A DNA stretch of 64,000 bases, taken from Liquorilactobacillus nagelii DSM 13675. Lineage in GTDB: Bacteria; Bacillota; Bacilli; Lactobacillales; Lactobacillaceae. Where the stretch lies: positions 558,001-622,000 of the forward strand of contig NZ_CP049304.1 of the NCBI RefSeq assembly GCF_019444005.1, written 5' to 3'. The stretch's first letter is position 1. Each line of letters starts with the position of its first letter. Position numbers and translations under genes: made by a program. Positions 32,409-39,939 of this stretch are shown here, piece by piece. The notes beneath the pieces are model-generated. The model made no database searches, was not told where the DNA came from, and saw nothing but the letters and a program-made list of their open reading frames with translations.

Positions 32409-33302
32409 TTGGCAAACATAAGTCCAGTTGAAATTGAACAATTTCAACAATCAGCTAAAGAACTGCAAAAAAAAGTTTCAAATAAGATTCATTATCTGCA
32501 AATCTTATTAAACGCTGTTCAAGAACACGACGATCGCTTAATTTACCAATTAATTGACGGAGAGAATTATTCGCAAGAAATTATGCAAGCAAAGCATGGA
32601 ACATCTGATATTGGAAATGAGCGTCTTTTAGATGATGTAACTAAACAAATTGGTCAATACTTAAGTGTCAATTTACTTTCATACTTAAAGGAAACTTATC
32701 CATTTTTTTATTTTGAACAAACCGGTTTAGGTGCTTATCAGTTTTTCTTCGGTAATTGGTGGGATCGCCGGCTTTTTGGAACATTGGATGTATTAAAAGT
32801 TGCCTTTGATTTTGACGAAATTGAATATCGTAAATTAAAGCAAGCTTTTGAATTAGAACAAGAAAATAAACGGCTAAACAGTGATCGAATTGCAACGATT
32901 TCACAACAAACTGATCAATTACAAGCTCTGATCGATTCCCAGAATGAACGTGATCAAAAAAAAGAAAAAATAAGGCGGCAATTAAAACAATTAGCTCAAG
33001 AAAAAGTTCTTCCTTGGGAAGCCGCTAAAGCGAGAGAAAGCAAACAAGAATTGGTTAGTCAATTGTCTGAACTAACTGATCAAGACGAAAAAGCACAAAA
33101 AGCTTACAAGCTTATTCATGAAAGTGAAAAAGAGGTTTTGAAGCTCTCTAAAGAAGATACATTGATCGGCTATGAGAAGCAGAGTATTGTTGCTAGATTT
33201 GGTAGCTTTGAAAATTTTGAAGCACGTAACCGGTCGCTATATCGCGATTATATTGCTGACTTGATTGCAACCAAAGGGCGGGTGAGAATTGAACATGAGT
33301 GA
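32409..33302 (+). CDS. Coiled-coil protein of unknown function, module gene 1
   Basis: TTG start at 32409 behind GAGGAGGGG. 297 residues. The first half is globular with aromatic residues (YPFFYFEQTGLGAYQFFF, NWWDRRLFGTLDVLKVAFDF). Residues about 150-250 form a long charged coiled coil, followed by a helical tail. It lacks a signal peptide or membrane helix. It is transcribed with the next two genes, whose starts overlap or nearly follow, so the three products probably work together. I do not recognise a family; a structural or scaffold role would fit the coiled coil but is speculation. Confidence 0.7.
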   Translation: MANISPVEIEQFQQSAKELQKKVSNKIHYLQILLNAVQEHDDRLIYQLIDGENYSQEIMQAKHGTSDIGNERLLDDVTKQIGQYLSVNLLSYLKETYPFFYFEQTGLGAYQFFFGNWWDRRLFGTLDVLKVAFDFDEIEYRKLKQAFELEQENKRLNSDRIATISQQTDQLQALIDSQNERDQKKEKIRRQLKQLAQEKVLPWEAAKARESKQELVSQLSELTDQDEKAQKAYKLIHESEKEVLKLSKEDTLIGYEKQSIVARFGSFENFEARNRSLYRDYIADLIATKGRVRIEHE

Positions 33303-34287
33303 TTCATTAAAGCGAACGGTTACTTTTCAACCACACCAAGCAAAAAAAGAAGTCGATCCGGCTACCCTTAGTACGACTGGTCGTCTGATGTCATATAACG
33401 ATCAACTCAAAGCAGGGTTAAAAAACGGTGCTAATTTTACACAACTACTTGACCAATTAATTACAACTGAATCAACGGAAGAACTTTTTAAAGCTGTTGC
33501 TGACTTGACAGTCTTTCAATTGGATACTGCATATTTAGTATTCCCACTACAATATAGTAAATCTGATTTTTATTTAATATTTCTAAATCGTTTATTAGAC
33601 TTGCATCAACGTACGGGAGTTGTGTTACAGTCTTCAGATCAATACCATGAGCTTTATCATGAATATGCTGGTATTAATGCAGCGGGCTATTTTGTTTTTG
33701 AGTTTTCAAATGATAATCCAGATGGTGCGTACTATATTGAAAAAAATAGCCAGCTTAAGCTGCTTTATCTTGATTTTACAAAACATTTATTGCGATTTAA
33801 TAGTCATGCTTTAACGCAACTATTATTAATAGACTATTATCCGAAACTAGAACCACAAAAAATCAAAAACTTTGCCAAAATACTTTTAGAAATTGGCAAC
33901 TATTTAAAACAAGATTTCGGTTTTGATGTTGACTTTGGTTTTCTTGATCCGACTAATAGTTGTGTTTATCAGATTAGTGACTCCAATTTATCAACCACAA
34001 TCATTGATCAATTGTTTGTTGCAGCGGCTCAAGGTGGGAAAATGCTAGAGTCCGGTACAGTAGCTCAATCAGCAATTTTACGACTTGATGATCAAGTAAC
34101 TGTTACGATTTTTCGTGAAACAGATCCAGATCAAGTTCATTTTGGTGAGTGGTTATTAAAAGTTCGGGACTTGCACCAAACAACGAGTTGGTTTGATGTT
34201 TTATTGCGGTATCAATTTTTGAAAGAATGGTATCTAAATAATTTAAATAGTTTGGAAATTAAAGCAGATTTATTATATTTTTCTTAG
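33295..34287 (+). CDS. Unknown protein, module gene 2
   Basis: ATG 33295 with GGGTGAG upstream is preferred to TTG 33289; it overlaps gene 1 by 8 bases. The product has about 330 residues, begins MSDSLKRTVTFQPHQAKKEV and continues as a mixed alpha/beta, aromatic-rich, cytoplasmic protein without clear motifs (TAYLVFPLQYSKSDFYLIFL; GFDVDFGFLDPTNSCVYQI). Translational coupling to gene 1 implies a common function. No catalytic signature can be pointed to. Confidence 0.7.
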   Translation: MSDSLKRTVTFQPHQAKKEVDPATLSTTGRLMSYNDQLKAGLKNGANFTQLLDQLITTESTEELFKAVADLTVFQLDTAYLVFPLQYSKSDFYLIFLNRLLDLHQRTGVVLQSSDQYHELYHEYAGINAAGYFVFEFSNDNPDGAYYIEKNSQLKLLYLDFTKHLLRFNSHALTQLLLIDYYPKLEPQKIKNFAKILLEIGNYLKQDFGFDVDFGFLDPTNSCVYQISDSNLSTTIIDQLFVAAAQGGKMLESGTVAQSAILRLDDQVTVTIFRETDPDQVHFGEWLLKVRDLHQTTSWFDVLLRYQFLKEWYLNNLNSLEIKADLLYFS

Positions 34288-34298
34288 GAGGAACAGGT

Positions 34299-34742
34299 GT
34301 GGATGTCGAAGGAATGCTAGCAACAGTTCAACATACACAGTTAATTCGGTTTAAAAATGCAGGGATCGTTGACCGGCAAAAAATGATTTCTTGCGAATAT
34401 GCTGAATTATTGCAAAAAATAGGACAGCTTTTTTCACAGCTTGAACAAAATGAAATTGAAAATTTTACAAATTATCAAGCCGCTTTAAAGTCATTTCTAA
34501 GTGCTGCTTTAATCTGTAAATGGGGCTATCAACTATTAATTGATGAAAGTGTTGAACAACGGTTACTCAAACAAAATGCCAAAAGTTCAACTGACCAGAT
34601 ATATTTGACTATGGTTGAGTTGCTTTCTAAAAGCTACCAACAAAAAAGCCAAACAGCTTTTGTACATGCTTGGCATATTTTTATTAAATTTGGTATAGCT
34701 AATTTAAAGATTGATTTAAAAAATATTCTAAAAAGTGAATAA
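34299..34742 (+). CDS. Unknown helical protein, module gene 3
   Basis: GTG start at 34299 after TTAGGAGGAAC, 11 bases beyond gene 2. 147 residues, almost entirely helical (YAELLQKIGQLFSQLEQNEI, then KSFLSAALICKWGYQLLIDE), soluble, no known motif. It ends the module. The next gene, a tiny one, is on the other strand. The tight spacing again suggests a complex of the three products. Confidence 0.65.
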   Translation: MDVEGMLATVQHTQLIRFKNAGIVDRQKMISCEYAELLQKIGQLFSQLEQNEIENFTNYQAALKSFLSAALICKWGYQLLIDESVEQRLLKQNAKSSTDQIYLTMVELLSKSYQQKSQTAFVHAWHIFIKFGIANLKIDLKNILKSE

Positions 34743-34760
34743 TGGCTTTAAACACAGTCA

Positions 34761-34898
34761 CTACAATATTCTGAAACGATTGCTATTGTTATTTTGTTTT
34801 AGATGTTTGCAAGCAGACTGTTTTTTTTGCAAATACTGCACGAACTGAACTCCGCCAGCTAAAATTAAAATACCTATAATTGATAAAAATGCAGTCAT
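34761..34898 (-). CDS. Small membrane protein (45 aa)
   Basis: On the reverse strand, ATG at 34898 is preceded by a near-perfect AAAGGAGG at the right distance. The frame codes MTAFLSIIGILILAGGVQFV followed by a basic, polar tail (QYLQKKQSACKHLKQNN). One membrane helix, a positive cytoplasmic end and length 45 fit small bacterial membrane proteins. It is easily missed by size filters. It lies convergent to the unknown module and 154 bases before tRNA-Arg. Function unknown. Confidence 0.6.
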   Translation of the reverse strand: MTAFLSIIGILILAGGVQFVQYLQKKQSACKHLKQNNNSNRFRIL

Positions 34899-35052
34899 TC
34901 AGTTAGCCTCCTTTTCATTACATTAATGTTACATTATTGTTGCATAGTTTCAAAAATATTTCAAGCGATTAGGCTTAAAATTGATTAAATAAACAAAAAA
35001 ATGAAGATTGACAATTAGCGAAATTTAACGTATAATTCAGTACGTTGTTTAT

Positions 35053-35126
35053 GGCTCGGTAGCTCAGCTGGATAGAGCATCCGCCTTCTAAGCGGACGGT
35101 CGAGAGTTCGAATCTCTCCCGCGCCA
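35053..35126 (+). tRNA. tRNA-Arg (anticodon TCT)
   Basis: A 74-nt cloverleaf. Acceptor GGCTCGG (35053-35059) pairs with CCGCGCC (35119-35125) apart from one T-C mismatch at the fourth pair; discriminator A35126. The D arm is GCTCAGCTGGATAGAGC, the anticodon stem TCCGC/GCGGA around CTTCTAA, and the T arm GAGAG-TTCGAAT-CTCTC. The 3' CCA is not encoded. It reads AGA/AGG codons. A terminator follows. Confidence 0.92.
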
Positions 35127-35138
35127 TTTAGTTGTGTA

Positions 35139-35168
35139 AAAAGGCCCAGAAAATCTAGGCCTTTAATT
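35139..35168 (+). terminator. Terminator after tRNA-Arg
   Basis: AAAGGCC (35140-35146) pairs with GGCCTTT (35158-35164); an inner AGA/TCT adds three pairs across a C-A mismatch; TTTAATT follows. Confidence 0.65.
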
Positions 35169-35176
35169 AGGTTTGA

Positions 35177-35205
35177 TTGACGGTTAAGGATTTATTTGTT
35201 ATGAT
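35177..35205 (+). promoter_or_regulatory. Sigma-A promoter of the rplU operon
   Basis: TTGACG (35177-35182), spacer exactly 17, TATGAT (35200-35205) with a TGn extension just before it. One of the best promoter matches in the window; transcription would start near 35212. Confidence 0.75.
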
Positions 35206-35211
35206 TTGACC

Positions 35212-35315
35212 GTTGCATTCGTGCTTGCACAACTGCAACCGCACATAAGCAGTTTTAAAGTGATTGAGCTGCTGCTTGTGGCGAGTCTAAGTCAAAAATC
35301 AAGGAGGTGCAAGAT
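35212..35315 (+). ncRNA. rplU 5' leader, L21-leader type
   Basis: A structured leader of about 100 bases between the promoter and rplU. CGCACATAAGCAG (from about 35240) pairs with CTGCT...TGTGGCG (35269-35283) with two small bulges, and CTGCAACC stands in the single-stranded part before it. Firmicutes carry a conserved L21 leader here, thought to mediate autoregulation of the operon by a ribosomal protein. The class is assigned from position and stem layout; a covariance-model match was not made. Confidence 0.6.
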
Positions 35316-35624
35316 ATGTACGCAATTATCAAAACTGGCGGCAAGCAACTTAAAGTTGAGGCTGGCCAGGTGATCTATGTAGAAAAATTACCAGTTGCTG
35401 CAGGTGAAAAAGTAACTTTCGATCAAGTTGTTTTGGTTGGTGGTGAAAAAACAGTGATTGGCAAACCTTTTGTTGATGGAGCATCTGTTGTTGGAACTGT
35501 TGAAAAGCAGGGACGTGAACGTAAGGTTGTCACATATAAGTACAAGCCAAAGAAACATTCACATACAAAACAGGGACATCGTCAACCTTATACTAAAGTT
35601 GTGATTGATGAAATCAACGCTTAA
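35316..35624 (+). CDS. rplU: 50S ribosomal protein L21
   Basis: The start is ATG 35316, with AAGGAGGTG correctly spaced. 102 residues, [20 protein letters not shown] to the conserved basic end [19 protein letters not shown]21 binds 23S rRNA domain I. It forms the universal Firmicutes operon rplU-prp-rpmA. The leader upstream suggests autogenous control. Confidence 0.97.
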   Translation: MYAIIKTGGKQLKVEAGQVIYVEKLPVAAGEKVTFDQVVLVGGEKTVIGKPFVDGASVVGTVEKQGRERKVVTYKYKPKKHSHTKQGHRQPYTKVVIDEINA

Positions 35625-35642
35625 TAATAAGGATGATAGACT

Positions 35643-35963
35643 ATGATTTGTGCTACTTTTAACTGTCAGAAAAAATTAATTAATAGTTTTGAACTGACAG
35701 GTCATGCTGATGCCGGAGAGTATGGCAATGATATTGTTTGTGCAGCTGTTTCAGTGTTGGCGATCAGCACAGTTAATGGATTACAGCAATTGGCTAAAGC
35801 TGATTTGTTAGTGAAGCAAGATGAAAAAAATGGCGGCTATTTAGCGGTTACTTTGAAAGACTTGCATAATTCGGCTGCACAATTGTTATTGCATAATTTT
35901 CAACTAGCTTTAAAGGATGTAGCACAAACCTATTCCAATTATTTGAAAATCAAAGCAGAATAA
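35643..35963 (+). CDS. prp: Ribosomal-processing cysteine protease Prp
   Basis: 106 residues, ATG at 35643. [20 protein letters not shown] carries the catalytic His (near 21) and Cys (near 33) of the Prp/YsxB family. Prp removes the N-terminal extension of L27 in Firmicutes. Its place between rplU and rpmA, and the presence of an extended L27 in the next gene, make the substrate pair self-evident. Confidence 0.93.
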   Translation: MICATFNCQKKLINSFELTGHADAGEYGNDIVCAAVSVLAISTVNGLQQLAKADLLVKQDEKNGGYLAVTLKDLHNSAAQLLLHNFQLALKDVAQTYSNYLKIKAE

Positions 35964-35985
35964 TTTAATAGGAGGTGGATTTGTA

Positions 35986-36267
35986 ATGATTATGGATTTG
36001 CAATTCTTCGCCCATAAAAAAGGCGGCGGTTCAACAGCTAACGGACGTGATTCTGAATCGAAACGTTTAGGAGCAAAACAAGCTGACGGACAAGTTGTTT
36101 CGGGCGGTTCAATTCTTTACCGCCAACGGGGTACAAAAATCTATCCTGGTGTTAATGTTGGCATGGGTGGCGATAATACTTTGTTTGCTAAGACAAGTGG
36201 AGTTGTTCGTTTTGAACGTAAAGGTCGCGACAAGAAACAGGTTTCTGTTTACCCAGTTGCAGAATAA
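35986..36267 (+). CDS. rpmA: 50S ribosomal protein L27 with cleavable extension
   Basis: 93 residues, ATG at 35986 behind AGGAGGTGG. The N-terminus [20 protein letters not shown] has the Prp recognition motif LQFF; cleavage after FF gives mature L27 beginning AHKKGGG. L27 reaches into the peptidyl-transferase centre. The remainder ([17 protein letters not shown], then [14 protein letters not shown]) is standard. A strong terminator closes the operon. Confidence 0.97.
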   Translation: MIMDLQFFAHKKGGGSTANGRDSESKRLGAKQADGQVVSGGSILYRQRGTKIYPGVNVGMGGDNTLFAKTSGVVRFERKGRDKKQVSVYPVAE

Positions 36268-36276
36268 GTTTAAATT

Positions 36277-36318
36277 AAGGACCAATGCGGAACGCAAGTT
36301 TTGTATTGGTCCTTTTTT
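36277..36318 (+). terminator. Terminator of the rplU-prp-rpmA operon
   Basis: AAGGACCAAT (36277-36286) pairs with ATTGGTCCTT (36305-36314), 10 bp, followed by TTTT. It overlaps the upstream region of the peptidase gene. Confidence 0.8.
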
Positions 36319-36333
36319 CAACGGGAGATAAAA

Positions 36334-37410
36334 ATGGAAAATTCAAGGGTCAAAAAATTGCGCAAAGAAATGCAAAGAATGCACTTTGATGGTTTTTTGG
36401 TGACTGATCCAGTCAATCGCTGTTATATGAGTGGCTTTACAGGGGATGATGGAGTTTTACTGATTACTGAACAAGATCAATTTCTGATTACAGACTGGCG
36501 TTTTGAACGCCAGGTGGAACATGATTGTCCCACTTGGCAACTAGTTTTAACTAGAGATTATTTAGGTGAGACTTGTCGTTTAGCACAAAAAAAGCATCTA
36601 TCTGCATTAGCTTTTGAAAGTACCATAAATTATGATAACTATAGTTTTTTAGATGAGAATTTTCCAGCTGACTTAGCTGCAGTTTCTGCAGTAATTGAAT
36701 CTCAGCGTTCAATCAAAAGCGAAGCAGAAGTGAATATAATTCGCGAATCATGTCAATTAGCTGGGCGTGGTTATCAAGCGGTACTTGAATTTTTACAACA
36801 GGAAAAAGATATTACAAGCATAACTGAGCATGATGTTGCAGTTTTTTTGGATCAGTTTATGCAAAAGCATGGTGCAGAAGATAAATCATTTCCAACAATT
36901 GTTGCTAGTGGTGAAAGATCAACCTGGCCGCATGCGATGGCCTCTAGCGCTTCGTTAAAGCCACAAACAATGGTTACACTTGATTTTGGCTATTTTTTAC
37001 ATAAATACACTTCAGATGTAACCAGAACATTTGCAATAGGCGAACAATCAAAAGAATTTTATCAGTTATATCAAATAGTGCAAGCAGCTCAAAAGGCTAC
37101 GATTGAAGCTATCAAGCCCGGAATTTCGGGAAAACAACTCGACCAAATTGGACGCCAGATCATTACCCAAGCTGGTTATGGGAAATATTTTAATCATGGA
37201 ATGGGACATGGGATCGGTTTGGCAATTCATGAATTACCGGCAGTTGGTGCTGGATCACAAGATGTTTTGCAAACTGGTCAAATAGTCACAATTGAACCAG
37301 GAGCTTATGTTCCTGATGTTGGCGGTGTACGAATTGAAGATGATATTTTAGTTACTCAAGCTGGTTATGAAATCCTAACTGATTTTAATCGGGATTATCG
37401 TGAGCTTTGA
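36334..37410 (+). CDS. Xaa-Pro aminopeptidase (M24B)
   Basis: The start is ATG 36334 (GGGAGATAAAA upstream); an in-frame TTG at 36301 lies in the terminator. 358 residues. The N-terminal creatinase-like domain is followed by the pita-bread metallopeptidase: TLDFGYFLHKYTSDVTRTF (two metal Asp), HGMGHGIGLAIHE (His), TIEPGAYV (Glu) and GGVRIEDD (Glu). It removes N-terminal residues before proline. The place just upstream of efp, which relieves stalling at polyproline, is common in Firmicutes. Confidence 0.92.
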   Translation: MENSRVKKLRKEMQRMHFDGFLVTDPVNRCYMSGFTGDDGVLLITEQDQFLITDWRFERQVEHDCPTWQLVLTRDYLGETCRLAQKKHLSALAFESTINYDNYSFLDENFPADLAAVSAVIESQRSIKSEAEVNIIRESCQLAGRGYQAVLEFLQQEKDITSITEHDVAVFLDQFMQKHGAEDKSFPTIVASGERSTWPHAMASSASLKPQTMVTLDFGYFLHKYTSDVTRTFAIGEQSKEFYQLYQIVQAAQKATIEAIKPGISGKQLDQIGRQIITQAGYGKYFNHGMGHGIGLAIHELPAVGAGSQDVLQTGQIVTIEPGAYVPDVGGVRIEDDILVTQAGYEILTDFNRDYREL

Positions 37411-37511
37411 GCTAGAACTTGCATTTTCTGTCTAAAAACTGCTATTATTAATTGTATATGATTTTCTGCGGATTCATGGTTTAACAGCAGAACTATTTTA
37501 GGAGGAACAGT

Positions 37512-38069
37512 ATGATTTCGGTAAATGAATTTAAAAATGGATTAACAATTGAAGTTGAAGGAGATTTGTGGCGGGTTGTTGAATTTCAGCATGTTAAGCC
37601 TGGTAAAGGCTCAGCTTTTGTTCGTTCAAAACTGAAAAATCTGCGGACAGGTGCCGTACAGGAAAAAACTTTTCGTGCTGGTGAAAAAGTTGAACAAGCA
37701 CAAATCGACAATCGGAAAATGCAGTATTTGTATGCTGATGGAACTAATTATGTTTTCATGGATACAACTACTTATGAACAACTGGAACTTCCTGAAGAAC
37801 AAATTAAAAATGAATTAAATTATTTAAAAGAAAATATGGTAGTTAGCATTATTATGCATGGTAATGAGACCTTGGGAGTTGATTTGCCCAATACAGTTGA
37901 TTTGCAAGTTGCAGAGACTGAACCAGGTATTAAAGGTGACACAGCTTCAGGTGGTTCAAAACCAGCTAAATTGGAAACAGGATTGGTGGTTCAGGTACCA
38001 TTCTTTGTAAATGAAGGCGATGTCCTAACCATCAATACACAAGACGGAAGTTATGTTTCACGGGCTTAA
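37512..38069 (+). CDS. efp: Elongation factor P
   Basis: 185 residues, ATG at 37512 with AGGAGG. EF-P lets ribosomes pass polyproline stretches. Domain I contains the loop [11 protein letters not shown] with Lys32 at the tip, the residue modified in Bacillus. Domain II/III ends with [17 protein letters not shown] and [15 protein letters not shown], as usual. It is first in a block with the Asp23-family gene and nusB. Confidence 0.96.
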   Translation: MISVNEFKNGLTIEVEGDLWRVVEFQHVKPGKGSAFVRSKLKNLRTGAVQEKTFRAGEKVEQAQIDNRKMQYLYADGTNYVFMDTTTYEQLELPEEQIKNELNYLKENMVVSIIMHGNETLGVDLPNTVDLQVAETEPGIKGDTASGGSKPAKLETGLVVQVPFFVNEGDVLTINTQDGSYVSRA

Positions 38070-38092
38070 CAGCAAAGCGAGGAGGAAAAACA

Positions 38093-38524
38093 ATGGCAGA
38101 GGATAGTAATATCATTTTAGCTGATAGTCATTCAGCTAACGGCAGCATTGAAATCGCTCCGGAAGTTTTAGAAGTAATCGTTGGGATTGCGGCAACACAA
38201 ATTGATGGTGTTTATTCAATGCGCGGTTCATTGGCTAATAGTTTAAATGAATTATTTGGTCGTAAAAATCGTGGTAAGGGTGTTAAAATCGATCAAGATG
38301 CAGGACATTTGAGTGCAGACGTCTATGCTTTTCTAAACTACGGTGTCTCGGTTCCGCAGGTTGCGTTGGCGATTCAAGAAAAAGTTAAGCAACAGTTATT
38401 GTTTATGACTGGACTGAAGTTAGTTGCTGTTAATGTCTATGTTCAAGGAGTTGTTCCTGCCAAACAAACTTCGGTTGTTGATCCAAATAATCTATTTGCT
38501 GAAGAAAATGGTGAAACAAAGTGA
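38093..38524 (+). CDS. Asp23/YqhY-family protein
   Basis: 143 residues, ATG at 38093 with GGAGG. Alkaline-shock Asp23-family signature: GSIEIAPEVLEVIVGIAATQ, IDGVYSMRGSL, VYAFLNYGVSVPQVA and the C-terminal VNVYVQGVVPAK. YqhY in B. subtilis lies in the same position before nusB and is linked to acetyl-CoA carboxylase control. Its stop overlaps the nusB start. Confidence 0.9.
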   Translation: MAEDSNIILADSHSANGSIEIAPEVLEVIVGIAATQIDGVYSMRGSLANSLNELFGRKNRGKGVKIDQDAGHLSADVYAFLNYGVSVPQVALAIQEKVKQQLLFMTGLKLVAVNVYVQGVVPAKQTSVVDPNNLFAEENGETK

Positions 38525-38934
38525 TGAAACGACATGCAATAAGAGAAGTTGCTTTTCAAATTCTGTTTGCAATGGAAAGTAATGAAACGACAAATCTAGC
38601 AGAGCTTTATCAACAACTAAAATTGCAAAATAAAGAGTTGTCCCCTGAAATTCCGGCATATTTAGAATTACTGGTAACCGGGGTTCACAATCATTTAGCA
38701 GAATTGAATGATTTGTTGATTAAGTATTTGAAGGCTGGCTGGTCACTACAAAGATTGAATAAAGCGGATTTAGTGATTATGCAACTGGCAACTTTTGAAA
38801 TTAAATTTGTTGCTGAGACACCTAATCGAGTTGCGGTTGATGAAGCCCTAGAATTAGCTAGAGAGTATAGTGATGAAGCATCACGCAAATTCATTAATGG
38901 TGTTTTATCCAATCTGATCCAACAAGAAAATTGA
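38524..38934 (+). CDS. nusB: Transcription antitermination factor NusB
   Basis: ATG 38524 overlaps the previous stop (GTGATG; GTG 38521 is an alternative). About 136 residues, all helical, with the family pattern RHAIREVAFQILFAMES near the start and NRVAVDEALELAREYSDE, SRKFINGVLSNL at the end. NusB with NusE binds boxA RNA to promote rRNA antitermination. A terminator follows. Confidence 0.95.
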   Translation: MKRHAIREVAFQILFAMESNETTNLAELYQQLKLQNKELSPEIPAYLELLVTGVHNHLAELNDLLIKYLKAGWSLQRLNKADLVIMQLATFEIKFVAETPNRVAVDEALELAREYSDEASRKFINGVLSNLIQQEN

Positions 38935-38978
38935 TTTTTGGTGTATTTTAATATTAGAGAGTTTTCACAGATTTACTA

Positions 38979-39005
38979 AAAGCTGGCTTTGAGCCGGCTT
39001 TTTTG
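38979..39005 (+). terminator. Terminator after nusB
   Basis: AGCTGGC (38981-38987) and GCCGGCT (38993-38999), one wobble, with A-run before and TTTTTT after. Confidence 0.75.
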
Positions 39006-39028
39006 ATATGCTAACCAATCAAAAAATA

Positions 39029-39037
39029 TGGTAAAAT
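39029..39037 (+). promoter_or_regulatory. Extended -10 promoter before folD
   Basis: TGGTAAAAT fits TGn plus TAAAAT and stands 39 bases before the folD ATG, right after the nusB terminator. No good -35. The same TATGGTAAAATGTAAT string recurs before pyrH (51886 onward). Confidence 0.45.
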
Positions 39038-39075
39038 GTAATTTAGTATTTAGCAGATAAAAGGTGGCGATTTTC

Positions 39076-39939
39076 ATGGCAGTAAAATTGGACGGGAAAA
39101 AACTTTCACAAAAGATTGCTGTACAGTTGCAGCAAGATGTAGAAAAATTAAAATTTTTGGGTGTTACCCCTAAATTAGCAGTTGTTTTGGTCGGTGACGA
39201 TCCGGCAAGTCAGGTCTATGTTCGCAATAAACGAAGAATGGCACAGAAAATCGGAATTGAAACTAGTGACTTAACTTTACCAGCAGCAACGAGTGAAGCA
39301 GAGTTGCTGCAAATAATTGCCAAATTGAATCAAGATTCAACAGTTCACGGGATTTTAGTACAACTTCCTTTGCCACCACAAATAAATGAAGAAACGATTA
39401 TTCAAGCAATTAATCCACTAAAAGATGTTGATGGATTCCATCCCTATAATATGGGAAAGTTATTTATGGGCGATCCCTACGCGATTCCTTGCACACCAAA
39501 TGGAATTATGCAATTATTATCGGAGTATAGAATTTCTTTAACAGGCAAAAAAGTTGTTATTGTTGGTCGAAGTAAGATTGTTGGTCGTCCACTGGCAGCG
39601 TTAATGATTAATCATAATGCTACTGTGACGGTAGCTCACAGTTACACTAAAAATTTATTTGAATTAACAAGAAGAGCCGATATTTTGGTAGCTGCAGTTG
39701 GAAGGGCAGAAATGTTTACACAAACAGCTATTGAATCTGGAGCTGTAGTAGTTGATGTTGGCATTAACCGGAATGATGCTGGAAAGCTGGTAGGTGATGT
39801 CGACCAAATGAAAGTTGCAGATGTAGCTAGCTATTTAACTCCAGTTCCTGGTGGAGTTGGTCCAATGACAATTGCAATGTTAATGAAGCAAACTGTCAAA
39901 TTTGCAGAACGGAGCGTGAAAGGGATTGGCAACGACTGA
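39076..39939 (+). CDS. folD: Methylenetetrahydrofolate dehydrogenase/cyclohydrolase
   Basis: ATG 39076 after AAAGGTGG; GTG 39064 is in frame but lies in the ribosome binding site. 287 residues. FolD interconverts 5,10-methylene- and 10-formyl-THF with NADP. Motifs: VGDDPASQVYVRNK with the catalytic Lys, VHGILVQLPLPPQIN, KDVDGFHPYNMGKL and VVIVGRSKIVGRPLAALM, then the final DVASYLTPVPGGVGPMT. It overlaps xseA by 14 bases. Confidence 0.96.
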   Translation: MAVKLDGKKLSQKIAVQLQQDVEKLKFLGVTPKLAVVLVGDDPASQVYVRNKRRMAQKIGIETSDLTLPAATSEAELLQIIAKLNQDSTVHGILVQLPLPPQINEETIIQAINPLKDVDGFHPYNMGKLFMGDPYAIPCTPNGIMQLLSEYRISLTGKKVVIVGRSKIVGRPLAALMINHNATVTVAHSYTKNLFELTRRADILVAAVGRAEMFTQTAIESGAVVVDVGINRNDAGKLVGDVDQMKVADVASYLTPVPGGVGPMTIAMLMKQTVKFAERSVKGIGND

